In this document: positions 1-8,127 of the stretch, piece by piece
Layout of the letters: the number at the start of each line of letters is the position of its first letter
Numbering within the stretch: the stretch's first letter is position 1
Virus record (IMG/VR): IMGVR_UViG_3300037092_000015
Location: 1-64,000 of that record
Length of the DNA: 64,000 bases
Source: a virus
Strand: one strand, 5' to 3'
Notes under the pieces: generated by a model
What the model saw: the letters and a program-made list of their open reading frames with translations, nothing else
Told to the model about the DNA's origin: nothing
Databases searched by the model: none
Position numbers and translations under genes: made by a program

Positions 1-293
1 AGCCTCACCACCGGGCAGCTTCCCCCCGCCGCAACCACCGCCGCCACGAACGCAGCCGCTTTCGCCGCATAGCCCGCGCTCGCCTTCCGCGACACCTTGG
101 ACTGCCGCCGCACCCGCTTCCTTTCCGACGGCTCCGCTACCGCAACCGCCCCGGCCACCGTCGTCCAGTTCGCTTTCTTTTGACGCTCAGCACCAGCCCG
201 TTGCCAGGGCCGCACCGCCGCCGATGCCTGCGACGGAAACGTGCGGAGCCAGAGCGCCGGCTTGCCTTTCTTGACGTAGTCTTTTAGACTCAC
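1..293 (-). CDS. Hypothetical protein, cut by the window edge
   Basis: An open frame starts with GTG directly after the TAA of the methyltransferase gene and runs off the left edge, so the C-terminus is missing. The N-terminus reads VSLKDYVKKGKPALWLRT and is followed by a basic, then Ala-rich stretch. Tight spacing and phage-like codon choice support it as the next gene of the same operon. I do not recognise a family. Confidence 0.6.
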   Translation of the reverse strand, partial: MSLKDYVKKGKPALWLRTFPSQASAAVRPWQRAGAERQKKANWTTVAGAVAVAEPSERKRVRRQSKVSRKASAGYAAKAAAFVAAVVAAGGSCPVVR

Positions 294-1010
294 TTAGTCG
301 CGTCCTCGTGACAATGTTTGCCATGCAAGCCTAACCACTGCTGGAACTTGTCCGTTCCCAATGGCTTGCAATCTGTCCATCCAATAGGCCAACCCATCAG
401 CCTTTCTACCCATATCGGGTTCGGTAGAAATCCCTTCGGACATAGCTCGAATGGATTCTTTGCTTGGCTCATAAAAACTTCGCTCCGGCTCCTTTGTGTT
501 TTTATTGGTGTTCCTATCATAGGCAACAATCCACATTCTCTGACGCTCGTGTCGTGCTCCAACGTCGCCAGCCGAAAACACTCCCCATGTCGCATCATAC
601 CCCATCGTATCCATATCCCCAAAGACTCTTCCAATTCCTTGAACAGTGATAGCTGGCGAGTTTTCCACGACGATGTATCTCGGTCGTACTTCGCAAACCA
701 CTCGCGCCATTTCCGACCAGAGCCCACTTCGTGCACCATCCAATCCTTTTCTGTTTCTTCCTGCTGTGCTAATGTCTTGGCAGGGGAACCCGCCGCAGAC
801 AACGTCAACGAGTCCTCGCCACGGCTTTCCGTCAAAGGTTCGCACGTCATCCCAGATGGGGAACTTTGGCAAGATGCCGTCTCGCTGCCGTTGCAACAAG
901 ACTTCACGGCAGTAAGGCTCAATTTCGACAGCACAGACACAGGTATGTCCGAGAAGCATTCCGCCGAGGATACCACCCCCTGCTCCTGCAAATAGATGTA
1001 GCTCATTCAA
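294..1010 (-). CDS. DNA (cytosine-5)-methyltransferase
   Basis: Predicted to transfer a methyl group from SAM to C5 of cytosine in DNA. Visible motifs are FAGAGGG (motif I, SAM binding, residues 7-13), GGFPCQDIS with the catalytic Cys77 (motif IV), VVENS (motif VI, about 114-118), RHERQRMW (motif VIII) and the C-terminal IGNGQVP (motif X). At 238 residues it is short, with a reduced target-recognition region, as in many phage orphan enzymes. No restriction endonuclease gene sits beside it, so protection of phage DNA or epigenetic control is more likely than a restriction-modification pair. The recognition sequence cannot be read from the protein. Confidence 0.93.
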   Translation of the reverse strand: MNELHLFAGAGGGILGGMLLGHTCVCAVEIEPYCREVLLQRQRDGILPKFPIWDDVRTFDGKPWRGLVDVVCGGFPCQDISTAGRNRKGLDGARSGLWSEMARVVCEVRPRYIVVENSPAITVQGIGRVFGDMDTMGYDATWGVFSAGDVGARHERQRMWIVAYDRNTNKNTKEPERSFYEPSKESIRAMSEGISTEPDMGRKADGLAYWMDRLQAIGNGQVPAVVRLAWQTLSRGRD

Positions 1011-1199
1011 TCAATTTCCTTTCGCTGTTATTACCATTGACACTGCTAGCTTCCCGCGCCTCCCTAGCTTCGGCCACTTCCTGACACACACCTTGCACAG
1101 CGGCGCCACGTATTCAATGCCGCACTTGTTTATCACCTCGGCTACGGCAAAATCGTCCTGTGCAACATCTTTGTAAATGTTGTCGTGGAATAAGTTCAC
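1011..1199 (-). CDS. Small hypothetical protein (62 aa)
   Basis: GTG start, directly upstream of the C5 methyltransferase and 4 bases after the preceding stop. It holds a CKVC pair (residues 35-38) and a basic C-terminal half. The spacing supports it as an operon member. Function is unknown. Confidence 0.6.
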   Translation of the reverse strand: MNLFHDNIYKDVAQDDFAVAEVINKCGIEYVAPLCKVCVRKWPKLGRRGKLAVSMVITAKGN

Positions 1200-1203
1200 T
1201 GCT

Positions 1204-1590
1204 TTACCGCTCCTCCGGCATCTTGCCTTTTATCCACTCGCAGATGCTACCCATCTTCATGGCGTAGTATAGGTCGAACGACTTAGCTTCTTCCGCCGTG
1301 CACTTGCTAGACTCCTTTTCGTACTTCCACAGCACGAACAGGCAGCTCCGCAACCGCTGCGACGGCGTCTTCTGCTCTAACTGCCCCTTTACCTCAAGTG
1401 GAGCGTCCACCGTCACGCCTTGCGGAGTCAGCGACATGGTTAGCGCCATCTGTTGAAGCCTGAACAAAACCACCTGCTCCGTCGCCTCCAGTTCGCACGT
1501 GCTGAACCGTAGCGTCACGCTCCGGTCTTTCCTTGTTGACGCGCCCTCAAGCACTGCATCCAATACTATCGGCTTTATTTTATCACTCAT
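1204..1590 (-). CDS. Hypothetical protein (128 aa)
   Basis: Soluble protein of mixed composition with an ATG start. The N-terminal half looks beta-rich (SVTLRFSTCELEATEQVVLF) and the C-terminal half helical. It is co-directional with the early/replication operon. I recognise no domain. Confidence 0.65.
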   Translation of the reverse strand: MSDKIKPIVLDAVLEGASTRKDRSVTLRFSTCELEATEQVVLFRLQQMALTMSLTPQGVTVDAPLEVKGQLEQKTPSQRLRSCLFVLWKYEKESSKCTAEEAKSFDLYYAMKMGSICEWIKGKMPEER

Positions 1591-1602
1591 AGTTTTACGT
1601 AG

Positions 1603-1749
1603 TTAAATGCTTTCACTGCCGCACTCCGGACACTCGTCAACGGGCGTCACATCTTCCCTGCTCCCGTCGTCGCCATAGGTGTGCACGCAATCCCGCACCC
1701 GGCACACGTGACCACAGTCGTCGCACCGAACCGGATCTCCGCAGCACAT
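1603..1749 (-). CDS. Small Cys-rich putative zinc-binding protein (48 aa)
   Basis: Short ORF starting ATG-TGC-TGC. The Cys pattern CCGDPVRCDDCGHVCRV with a later CPECGS near the C-terminus suggests a zinc ribbon or treble clef. Its 5' part overlaps the 3' end of the 1637-2038 frame. Either the two overlap, or that frame really ends earlier. Cys spacing is the main support. Confidence 0.5.
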   Translation of the reverse strand: MCCGDPVRCDDCGHVCRVRDCVHTYGDDGSREDVTPVDECPECGSESI

Positions 1750-2038
1750 CCGCCTCCGGCCACTTCGAGTTAGCCCGGTACGGCGCCCCGCGCTCGCACC
1801 GCCTATCCTCGCCGCCGTCCTGCACGTCCCGGTAGTGCATCCCTAGACCGCGCCAGCTAGCCGCCACCGTTAGCAGCAGCATCAGCGCGTGGTGCATCGC
1901 GCTCCGGCTCCCCACCATCCGACCTACGTCCTCCGGATGCGGACACGCCCGCAACGACAGCCGATTCCCTACCCGCTCCAACTCCACCAGAAGCTGCCTC
2001 ACTTCTTCCGCCGCCACTAACCCGCAGGGCTTTGTCAC
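1637..2038 (-). CDS. Hypothetical protein (133 aa), C-terminus uncertain
   Basis: The GTG start forms a GTGA overlap with the stop of the upstream membrane-protein gene, which fixes the start. The first 90 residues look genuine (EEVRQLLVELERVGNRLSL, then the hydrophobic MHHALMLLLTVAASW). The last 40 residues are Arg-rich and overlap the zinc-binding ORF at 1603-1749, so a frameshift or a shorter protein is possible. Function is unknown. Confidence 0.5.
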   Translation of the reverse strand: MTKPCGLVAAEEVRQLLVELERVGNRLSLRACPHPEDVGRMVGSRSAMHHALMLLLTVAASWRGLGMHYRDVQDGGEDRRCERGAPYRANSKWPEADVLRRSGSVRRLWSRVPGAGLRAHLWRRREQGRCDAR

Positions 2039-2424
2039 TTCCCCTCCTTTTGCTTTTTGATTGCTGCTTCCTTCGCTTCGCCCATGCAATACGCACCTAA
2101 CATCATTTGCAAGAACCACGCCGACGCCAACACAAAACACCCGGTTGCGGCCAGCATCGCAGTGATACCAACGTCCATCGCCCGATCTAAGAACACCGGC
2201 ACCGGAATACCCATTATGCGCTCCCTTAGCTCTCCTGCCTCTTTTACCTTTGTGCCAATGATGACCGCCATTCCAAGCGATAAAGCAACTGTTACCCACA
2301 GCCAGAACTGGAACAAGTTCCAGCACCACTGTTCTGGCTCGCTTTGCAGCTTGCCGAAGTAAAACAGCGCAAGGAACGATCCATTGCCTGCCACATACCA
2401 CACTAATCTTTTCAATTTCTTCAT
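2035..2424 (-). CDS. Small integral membrane protein (129 aa)
   Basis: Two or three hydrophobic segments are visible: residues about 33-57 (WNLFQFWLWVTVALSLGMAV) and about 88-112 (ITAMLAATGCFVLASAWFL). A basic start and a lysine-rich tail flank them. A good GAAAGGAAA site precedes the ATG. It sits between the primase-helicase and a hypothetical gene in the replication operon. No family was recognised. Confidence 0.7.
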   Translation of the reverse strand: MKKLKRLVWYVAGNGSFLALFYFGKLQSEPEQWCWNLFQFWLWVTVALSLGMAVIIGTKVKEAGELRERIMGIPVPVFLDRAMDVGITAMLAATGCFVLASAWFLQMMLGAYCMGEAKEAAIKKQKEGK

Positions 2425-2456
2425 ACTTTTGTTTTCCTTTCGTTTGGTTTGTTCAC

Positions 2457-4352
2457 TTAATCGTCACGCTGTTGCGGCACGTCTTGATTGTTTATCTTTG
2501 ACTCTGCCACCAGCCTGCAAAATTGAGCGTCAAATCTTAGTTTGTATTCACCTTTCGGAACACCACGTCCTTTCACTACCTTGACTGTCATGCTGGATTC
2601 TGCTTCGCCCATCTCTACCAGCATCACGATATTTGCGTTGTGCGCTATCACCCGCGACTCTCGCAACTTCCCTTCCTCGTTAAGCTGCGACAGTATCACC
2701 ATCGGCACCTTAGCTTCGCGTGATAGCGCCCTCAGACCGTGGCTCACTTGTGCCACCTGTTGCTCGCGGCTGTCACGTGATTGCCCGGGAGCCACAAACT
2801 GGATGTAGTCAACTATCACAAGCCTTATCCTGCCGTCGGCCTTCAACTGCATCACACGGTTTGAAATGTCTTCGACCGTCAGCAACGCAGAGTCGTCAAT
2901 GTAAAGCGGTAAAGAAACAATACTCGGCATGTGACACTTTATCTGCTCTATATCCTCGTTTGAGAACTTGCCAGTATTGAATTTGTTTCGGCTCACATCT
3001 GTCTTACGGCTCACCATCAAATCGAATATCTCTTCCTTGTCCATCTCAAGCGAGAACAGCCCTACCCCATACCCGGCGTCTAGCGCAACGCACGCAAGGT
3101 GCAACCCGAACGTGCTCTTGCCACCTCCTGTCTCGCCAGCCACTACGATGGTTTGCCCGTCCTTCAACCCGCCGGATATGTCGTCAAACTCTGGTATGCC
3201 GGTCGGCACGCCTAGCTTGCCGATGTTGTTCAACATGTAGTCGTATCTATCCAGCGACAACCGCGCCAGCGCCAGCAGTGGCTTCTCTTCAATCGCAGGA
3301 AACTTCAAGCTCCGCTCGAACTTCATCAAGTCGTCTTCTGCAAGTAATTGAGTGTTCGGGTTAAGCCACAGCAACTCTTGCAACCCACCGTTTGACGCTC
3401 CAATGATGCGCTTCGCCCCAGGCAGCCTGCTCAAGCGCGAGCAGTTCGTGTTAGCCTGGTCAATTCCGAACGGCTTCAATAGTTCTACTACCCGCTTTGC
3501 GGTTTTCTTGTAAACCTCAAGTGACGGGCTGTCTAGCTTGATCCACGCATGAACACTCTTGCCAGCCGACGACACCACCGCCGCCACTGGTAGCCTTAGT
3601 CGAGAGTAAAGCGCAAGCTGCGCATCCATTGGCAGTGAGTCAGATTCCACCAGCATGTAGCGCCAAGCCACAACATCCGCGTCTGTTACCGCGCCGTCCT
3701 TGCCTGAACCTTTTGGTGCGCACGGGTTTATTCTGAACCACGCCCCGGCATCAGAAGCTGGAACCCCTTGCGTCACGAACCACTCTATCCACTGCTCCCG
3801 TGTCTGCGTCTTTCCACCTCCGTATGGATTAGCTTTCTTGCTGTCTTTTGCGTCTAACAAGTATTTGCAGACGATATTTAGATGCTCGTTCTCTTGATAC
3901 AAAAGTCCGAGCGCAAGCCGCGCCCTATCCACATTCCCGTCCGGCAGCTTCACCGGCGACTTAGCTACCATCTTCGATTCAGTCAACCTTGCCCCTGTCA
4001 ACCACCAGTCCGCATGTTCAAGCGGTGTCTTCTCTGGCTTCTGTTCCTCCTCCATCGGCCTTGTCCCATATTCCCTACGCACTGCCTCGCGACGAGGTGA
4101 CGGGTTCCTATCGCCGCGCTTGGACGGCTCCGGCCTCTTGTTTACGGCCCACGCTATCACATCCCGCAACTCCTTGTCCGTCACGTCCGCAGCAAACTGA
4201 GACCGCAACGTGGCAAAAACAACTTCACTCGGCATCCCGTCTCCAATTAACGGAATAGCCAACTCCATAGCCGCCTTGTGACGCGTTCCTTCCGGGTGCC
4301 CACCTAGCAGCTTGCTGGCGGTCTTTGGCGGGATGTAGGCATCAGATGCCAC
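2457..4352 (-). CDS. Primase-helicase fusion with DnaB-like C-terminal domain
   Basis: A 631-residue replication protein with a GTG start 4 bases after the preceding TAA. The C-terminal RecA-like part is DnaB-type: GETGGGKS (Walker A, 406-413), LFSLEMDKEEI and VIVDYIQF (Walker B). It should unwind the phage fork. The middle (about 225-315) carries features of an archaeo-eukaryotic-type primase: an acidic strand YMLVESDS, an SAGKSVH motif (about 262-268) and RLSRLPGAKR, which suggest primer synthesis. The N-terminal 100 residues look like a helical accessory domain. Helicase is certain; primase activity is inferred from these motifs and from similar phage fusions. No separate primase or loader was seen. 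Confidence 0.9.
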   Translation of the reverse strand: MASDAYIPPKTASKLLGGHPEGTRHKAAMELAIPLIGDGMPSEVVFATLRSQFAADVTDKELRDVIAWAVNKRPEPSKRGDRNPSPRREAVRREYGTRPMEEEQKPEKTPLEHADWWLTGARLTESKMVAKSPVKLPDGNVDRARLALGLLYQENEHLNIVCKYLLDAKDSKKANPYGGGKTQTREQWIEWFVTQGVPASDAGAWFRINPCAPKGSGKDGAVTDADVVAWRYMLVESDSLPMDAQLALYSRLRLPVAAVVSSAGKSVHAWIKLDSPSLEVYKKTAKRVVELLKPFGIDQANTNCSRLSRLPGAKRIIGASNGGLQELLWLNPNTQLLAEDDLMKFERSLKFPAIEEKPLLALARLSLDRYDYMLNNIGKLGVPTGIPEFDDISGGLKDGQTIVVAGETGGGKSTFGLHLACVALDAGYGVGLFSLEMDKEEIFDLMVSRKTDVSRNKFNTGKFSNEDIEQIKCHMPSIVSLPLYIDDSALLTVEDISNRVMQLKADGRIRLVIVDYIQFVAPGQSRDSREQQVAQVSHGLRALSREAKVPMVILSQLNEEGKLRESRVIAHNANIVMLVEMGEAESSMTVKVVKGRGVPKGEYKLRFDAQFCRLVAESKINNQDVPQQRDD

Positions 4353-4356
4353 GACG

Positions 4357-5091
4357 TTACCAGAGCTTTATTGCCGCCTTCGTTGGGCCGTCGTATTTAC
4401 CCTCCATCACCTTATACACCGCATCCGGTCTTTCAACTATCCAGTCGAAAGTTGCCTTCCAACCCCTATCGTTCTTGCCAGTGAGAAAGTCGCTCGCCAG
4501 TATCCGCACTAGCGCAGCCCCGTAGTTCGCAACCCAAAATGGGTCCTCCCGCCGTGCCTTCAAATGAACCATCCTTGTTTTACCAACACCAAGGACCTTT
4601 GAAAGCTTCCCGTCACACGCGGCGTTCCACTGCTCTGCTTCCGCCGGGAATGCGGGAGTGACGGGTAGTGCGCTTGCGCCTATCCCTGGTTCTTGGTTTA
4701 CGGTTTCTGGTTTAAGGTTTGCTCCGGCTTTTTCGGGGTCTTTACCTGGTCTTTGCCGGGGCTTGCGCGGGGCTTTCACGTCTCCTTCGGTAAGGCTACG
4801 ATTTTCCGGGGTCTTCATTTTCCATGTTGCTTCCGGTAGCCGATACACCTTCACTTGTTGCGTAGCACCTACACGCTTGCCGGTATCTTTAATCACCTTC
4901 TCAGTTACAAGGTCTGCAAGCGCTTTTCTAACCGTTTCATCATGCTGCTGCGTTAGCTCGCAAATGGTGTGGACAGATGGGTAGGCAAGCCCAGTGTCCC
5001 CGGCGTAGTTAGCTAGTGCGATAAGCACAAACTTCTTGCCGGATGATATTTCTTTTTGGTCAAATGCCCATCCTAATGCTTGAATACTCAT
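4357..5091 (-). CDS. Winged-helix replication/regulatory protein
   Basis: I place the start at 5091, where ATGA overlaps the preceding stop, rather than at the longer upstream frame. The first 90 residues (SIQALGWAFDQ..., YPSVHTICELTQQ, RKALADLVTEKVI) form a helix-turn-helix of the phage replication-initiator (HTH_36) type. A Pro/Lys-rich linker and a second helical region resembling DnaD/O-type C-terminal parts follow. Position immediately upstream of the primase-helicase supports an origin-binding or helicase-recruiting role. Transcription regulation is the alternative. Confidence 0.75.
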   Translation of the reverse strand: MSIQALGWAFDQKEISSGKKFVLIALANYAGDTGLAYPSVHTICELTQQHDETVRKALADLVTEKVIKDTGKRVGATQQVKVYRLPEATWKMKTPENRSLTEGDVKAPRKPRQRPGKDPEKAGANLKPETVNQEPGIGASALPVTPAFPAEAEQWNAACDGKLSKVLGVGKTRMVHLKARREDPFWVANYGAALVRILASDFLTGKNDRGWKATFDWIVERPDAVYKVMEGKYDGPTKAAIKLW

Positions 5092-5699
5092 ACGACTAGC
5101 TCCTTTTGAATAGCGGAAATGTCTTTTCTTGATAACTTGAACCACTCGCCACGCACCCGCTTGGTATGGTAGCGTTCGTGTAACTTTCCTTCCATCACTA
5201 ACGTCCATACAGGTTGAGAAGTAAATACCATTCGGAATGACGGGTCTTCTGCCTGTAAGGTGCTCTCGCGTATTGCGGGGGTTGTAGAAAATCCTATCTT
5301 AGTGCATCCATGTCCGTTCGCGGTAGCCAAGTAGATTGATCCAAGCGACTTTGCTTTTACTATTGGATGAACCACTTGCTGTTTCGGTTTCAGATGAAAC
5401 ACTTCTGCAATCGCTATTTTTTTTCCACGCTTCGCCCTAACGGCGTTCGGTATTGCCTCACACTCGATGACCTCTTTTAGACGTGTTATTTCCTGGTCAA
5501 AGTCTTCCCCTAGCATTCCCAAGTTTACAGACCAGTCAAACGCTACAGCTACCGTTTCTAGTTGTAGCCTATATTGTTCAAATAATTTGAAGCCGTTGCG
5601 TAATGCAGAAGGTCCGTGTTTGGATAATGCACAACTGTTGTAAACAGCATTGAAGCGTGCCAACTCTAATGCAATCATCCGTTCGGGTTCTGTGATCAT
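5088..5699 (-). CDS. T5orf172/GIY-YIG-like domain protein
   Basis: The start MITEPERM at 5699 is chosen because it forms ATGA with the small leader ORF upstream. The C-terminal region carries GSIYLATANGHGCTKIG, then KLHERYHTKRVRGEWFKLS, the pattern of T5orf172/Mug113 proteins, which share the GIY-YIG nuclease fold. The N-terminal half is helical. Such proteins are common in phages and are thought to bind or cut DNA. Whether this one is an active nuclease cannot be told from sequence. It is the first main gene after the 5.9 kb promoter. Confidence 0.75.
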   Translation of the reverse strand: MITEPERMIALELARFNAVYNSCALSKHGPSALRNGFKLFEQYRLQLETVAVAFDWSVNLGMLGEDFDQEITRLKEVIECEAIPNAVRAKRGKKIAIAEVFHLKPKQQVVHPIVKAKSLGSIYLATANGHGCTKIGFSTTPAIRESTLQAEDPSFRMVFTSQPVWTLVMEGKLHERYHTKRVRGEWFKLSRKDISAIQKELVV

Positions 5700-5845
5700 A
5701 AACAAAAAGCCCCCGAACGAAGCCGGCCAGACCAAGACTCAAGAAGGGAAATGGGGCGCCAGCGCAGAAGCACTATTCGCCAAACCATTCTTGGTCCGGA
5801 TTCGGCCCCGTTCGGGGGCGTCTTACTTATTGTCAGCCCGTTCAT
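5696..5845 (-). CDS. Putative leader ORF (49 aa) over an inverted repeat
   Basis: It begins ATG after a GGAAAGA site and ends in ATGA with the T5orf172 gene. The two arms of a long inverted repeat lie inside it and encode KTPPNGAESG near the start and WSGRLRSGAF near the end. Its position between promoter and first gene fits a leader peptide with translational coupling. Real peptide or structured leader RNA remains open. Confidence 0.4.
   Translation of the reverse strand: MNGLTISKTPPNGAESGPRMVWRIVLLRWRPISLLESWSGRLRSGAFCL
5709..5819. repeat. Long imperfect inverted repeat (leader hairpin)
   Basis: The outer arms gcccccgaacg (5709-5719) and cgttcgggggc (5809-5819) are perfectly complementary. 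Pairing continues imperfectly inward to accaag/cttggt (5731-5736 / 5790-5795). It lies in the transcribed leader downstream of the 5.9 kb promoter. On the minus strand the promoter-distal arm is followed by a T-run, so attenuation is possible. Confidence 0.65.
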
Positions 5846-5908
5846 TCTTTCCATTACCGTAGGCGTTCTTGACGCGCCTCGCCGCTCTTCGCAGCTCCAA
5901 CTACGCGC

Positions 5909-5937
5909 AACATAGCGCCTTCGTTCCCGTTTAGCAA
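5909..5937 (-). promoter_or_regulatory. Predicted phage promoter P5.9
   Basis: On the minus strand: -35 TTGCTA (5932-5937), 17-base spacer beginning AACGGG, -10 TATGTT (5909-5914). The same TTGCYA-AACGG...TATGTT layout recurs at 17.85 kb and in a related form at 52.66 kb, always in an intergenic gap upstream of an operon. Confidence 0.6.
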
Positions 5938-5996
5938 GCGCATTTCGTAACTATTTTTCAAGCGGCTCGTTCAGCTACGGTGCTGTGCGGGGGCGG

Positions 5997-6191
5997 TCAC
6001 AGCGTCTCTTTTAACATCTCCACGGTCGCCGCGTCCACCGGCTTCGGGCGGTTGCTGGTCAGGTGCCAGGCGCGGCATTTCGGGCACCTGTAGGCGTGCA
6101 GGCGCTTCCAACGGCCAGACGCCAAGGCCGCCGCTTCGGTTGCGTGCCGGCGCTTCTTTCCGCAGTAGTGGTAGCGTGACGGAGGGTGCAT
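5997..6191 (-). CDS. Small zinc-ribbon-like protein (64 aa)
   Basis: Pattern YHYCGKKRRHATEAAALA... then YRCPKCRAWHLTSN: one Cys near the start, a CPxC pair and a His after it, typical of small phage zinc-binding proteins. The ATG lies 8 bases downstream of the N-type methyltransferase stop, so it is probably co-transcribed with it. Function is unknown. Confidence 0.75.
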   Translation of the reverse strand: MHPPSRYHYCGKKRRHATEAAALASGRWKRLHAYRCPKCRAWHLTSNRPKPVDAATVEMLKETL

Positions 6192-6199
6192 TGTTACGG

Positions 6200-6886
6200 C
6201 TATAGCAGCGCCCTTTGCGCGGCTTCACGCTGCCGTTTTGTCGGCTCCGGTGCCTGCTCACGGAATAAAGTGCCCTGTTGCAACTCGCGACGGATGCGGT
6301 CGCACGCGATTTGGAAGTAGGCCGGGTCAATCTCGCACCCGATGAACTTTCGGCCCGTGCGGATGCAGGCGACTGCGGTCGTCCCGGAGCCAAAATAAGG
6401 GTCACAAATAAGCCCGCCAGCCGGAGTCCATTCATTCAATAGCACCTGAAACAAGTCAACAGGTTTTTGCATTGGATGGAACGATGGTTCGCCTCGTATT
6501 GTGTGTGGTATCCAAACCCGTGTATATACCCTGCATTGGTCTGTTACATTTGACCAAGCAATTTCCGCGTCAGAACCAGGTAGTTTGCGGTCTGTTTCGT
6601 CCTGTTTATTCCATATCAACCACCCACCGCTAATTGGCAACCTGTCCGCATACCAGTTCCCCCCAAATAGAATACACTTACCAAACCGCAATAACGGAGT
6701 GGGGTCAAACCTATTGCTATCCCCATGAATCTTTGCACCATGCCATTTGAACTGCTTTGACGATTGGTAATCAATTCCATACGGTGGGTCCGTAACCACC
6801 GCGTCCACCCCTTGCAGCGTCGGCAGCACAGTCAAGCAGTCGGCGTTGTATAACACGCAAGGCCCGATAACGATTGGCTCCTTCAT
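6200..6886 (-). CDS. DNA adenine/N4-cytosine methyltransferase (DPPY type)
   Basis: The start MKEPIVIG at 6886 replaces a longer frame, since NADCL and the DPPY motif follow at the expected distance. Motif IV TDPPYGID (32-39) and motif I-like DPYFGSGTTAVACI near the C-terminus give the beta-class order of amino-methyltransferases. It transfers methyl from SAM to N6-adenine or N4-cytosine. It resembles the cassette-borne enzyme at 60947-61630 throughout (GGWLIWNK versus SRWLIWDK, HPMQKPVDL versus HSNQKPVAL), so the two are homologues. There is no restriction partner nearby. Confidence 0.92.
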   Translation of the reverse strand: MKEPIVIGPCVLYNADCLTVLPTLQGVDAVVTDPPYGIDYQSSKQFKWHGAKIHGDSNRFDPTPLLRFGKCILFGGNWYADRLPISGGWLIWNKQDETDRKLPGSDAEIAWSNVTDQCRVYTRVWIPHTIRGEPSFHPMQKPVDLFQVLLNEWTPAGGLICDPYFGSGTTAVACIRTGRKFIGCEIDPAYFQIACDRIRRELQQGTLFREQAPEPTKRQREAAQRALL

Positions 6887-6890
6887 ATCA

Positions 6891-7277
6891 CTACCACGTC
6901 TCCGCGCCACGGTCCCGCTGCACGATGGGAGGCGGTAGATCCACATTCACCCCATGCTTGCCGAGTTCCGAAACCCAGAACTGCCGTATGTCGGGTTCAC
7001 AGTGCGCCATTGCGTCTGCCCACGTCGGCCACCGTTGGTGCTTGCCGTGAAACCAGTATTGCCAGTAGAGGCTCTGTTGATTGTGCGGCTGCTCAGGCGA
7101 GTGCTTTACGGCGCACGCTTGGCACACGTCCGGCCTTGGAGGCAGCAAATACGCTCCTGAATTGATTGGGATTTCCGCGGCAGCATCTGCTACAGCCGCA
7201 CGCTTCGGCGCTTGGCGCTTGGTTTGCGGCGCTTTGACGCCCGGAGCGGGGCTTGGCAGCGGTTTAGCCGTGCTCAC
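6891..7277 (-). CDS. Hypothetical protein (128 aa)
   Basis: The GTG start at 7277 overlaps the preceding TGA (GTGA), which decides it against a longer frame. The N-terminus is Pro/Lys-rich and low complexity. The C-terminal half is compact with CQACAVKHSPEQ and many Trp residues (YWQYWFHGKHQRWPTWADAM). It sits just before the methyltransferase and may be coupled to it. No family was recognised. Confidence 0.65.
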   Translation of the reverse strand: MSTAKPLPSPAPGVKAPQTKRQAPKRAAVADAAAEIPINSGAYLLPPRPDVCQACAVKHSPEQPHNQQSLYWQYWFHGKHQRWPTWADAMAHCEPDIRQFWVSELGKHGVNVDLPPPIVQRDRGAETW

Positions 7278-7708
7278 GCGCCAGCGCCCTCGGTAGCAGA
7301 CGCCTTGGCCGCCAATTCTCCGTAGGTCGCCCATAGGTCCGGGAACGCTGCCTTGATCCGCGCTAAGTTGCTGGCGTCCGCTCGGTATCCCGCTTCCGCT
7401 AGCATGGAAACGAATCCGCCGCCGTTTACCCGCATCTGCCACAGCACCGCCTGGTCGCTTACAAGCTGCGTGTGTGTTGGCGTCTTGACTACGTTCGGAT
7501 GCTCGCTACCGCTTACGCCCAGCAGCACCGCCAACCCTTCCTCAAGGTCCGCCACGTGCTTCGCCTGAGCCTCCGACGTGGCGTAGTCGTCTGGGTGCGC
7601 TCGTGCTAAGTTTAAGGCGAAGCGCAGACCGCTTTCAAAAAAACGCTTCATTCCGTGCTCGGTGTCTAGCACCACTTCGTTGCCGTCTTTAATCCACTTG
7701 CTTTGCAT
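7274..7708 (-). CDS. Hypothetical protein (144 aa)
   Basis: A strong GAAAGGAAACT site precedes the ATG. The protein is soluble and largely helical. The N-terminal part contains GMKRFFESGLRFALNLARAH. No recognisable domain. It overlaps the next gene by GTGA. Confidence 0.65.
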   Translation of the reverse strand: MQSKWIKDGNEVVLDTEHGMKRFFESGLRFALNLARAHPDDYATSEAQAKHVADLEEGLAVLLGVSGSEHPNVVKTPTHTQLVSDQAVLWQMRVNGGGFVSMLAEAGYRADASNLARIKAAFPDLWATYGELAAKASATEGAGA

Positions 7709-7764
7709 AGTTTCCTTTCATTTGGTTGTTGTTCTTGCTGTCACCATCCTTGCGTGTTTGTGTC

Positions 7765-8127
7765 CTACTTGACTATCATATCTATCAACGTCGCGCCACT
7801 GTAGATAGTGTCCGCCGGCTTCTTGTCCGCTTCGTAGCTATAGCCTTTGAGCAGCGCCAGCACCGCCTCGCTTTCCTTGATAGATGTGCCGCACTGTTTT
7901 GCCCGCTGCTCCGACGCTAATGCTTCACCTTCAAACACTGCCGCTACCACGTTCGGCTGGCCATCCTTGCGCTTCATCCGGGATGCCGCTCGGCGCATCT
8001 TAACTGCCTTTGACTCTGCCTTCTGTTCCTCGCAGGCAAGCTCCTTCATGCTCTGCATTACTGTCTGCCGCGCCAAGTCCACCAAGTCCTCCTTGTCTGC
8101 GTCCCGCTGCCGCGCTAGTTCTACCAT
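7765..8127 (-). CDS. Hypothetical helical protein (120 aa)
   Basis: The start at 8127 uses the A of the upstream TGA (TGATG), which fits the packing here better than the longer frame. The protein is charged and helical (MVELARQRDADKEDLVDLAR) with a basic middle. No domain was recognised. It follows the SNF2-like helicase and may be translationally coupled to it. Confidence 0.65.
   Translation of the reverse strand: MVELARQRDADKEDLVDLARQTVMQSMKELACEEQKAESKAVKMRRAASRMKRKDGQPNVVAAVFEGEALASEQRAKQCGTSIKESEAVLALLKGYSYEADKKPADTIYSGATLIDMIVK

Noticed and set aside
1637-2401. 254-codon frame starting at 2401
   Set aside because: The first 120 codons are the shadow of the membrane-protein gene at 2035-2424; only the part from the GTG at 2038 is retained.
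5945-6201. Possible twelfth attC-like unit (CGTAAC at 5947, GTTACGG at 6194)
   Set aside because: The cores are 250 bp apart with a gene between them and no matching arms. The likeness to the cassette 1 end may come from the similar C-terminal codons of the two methyltransferases.
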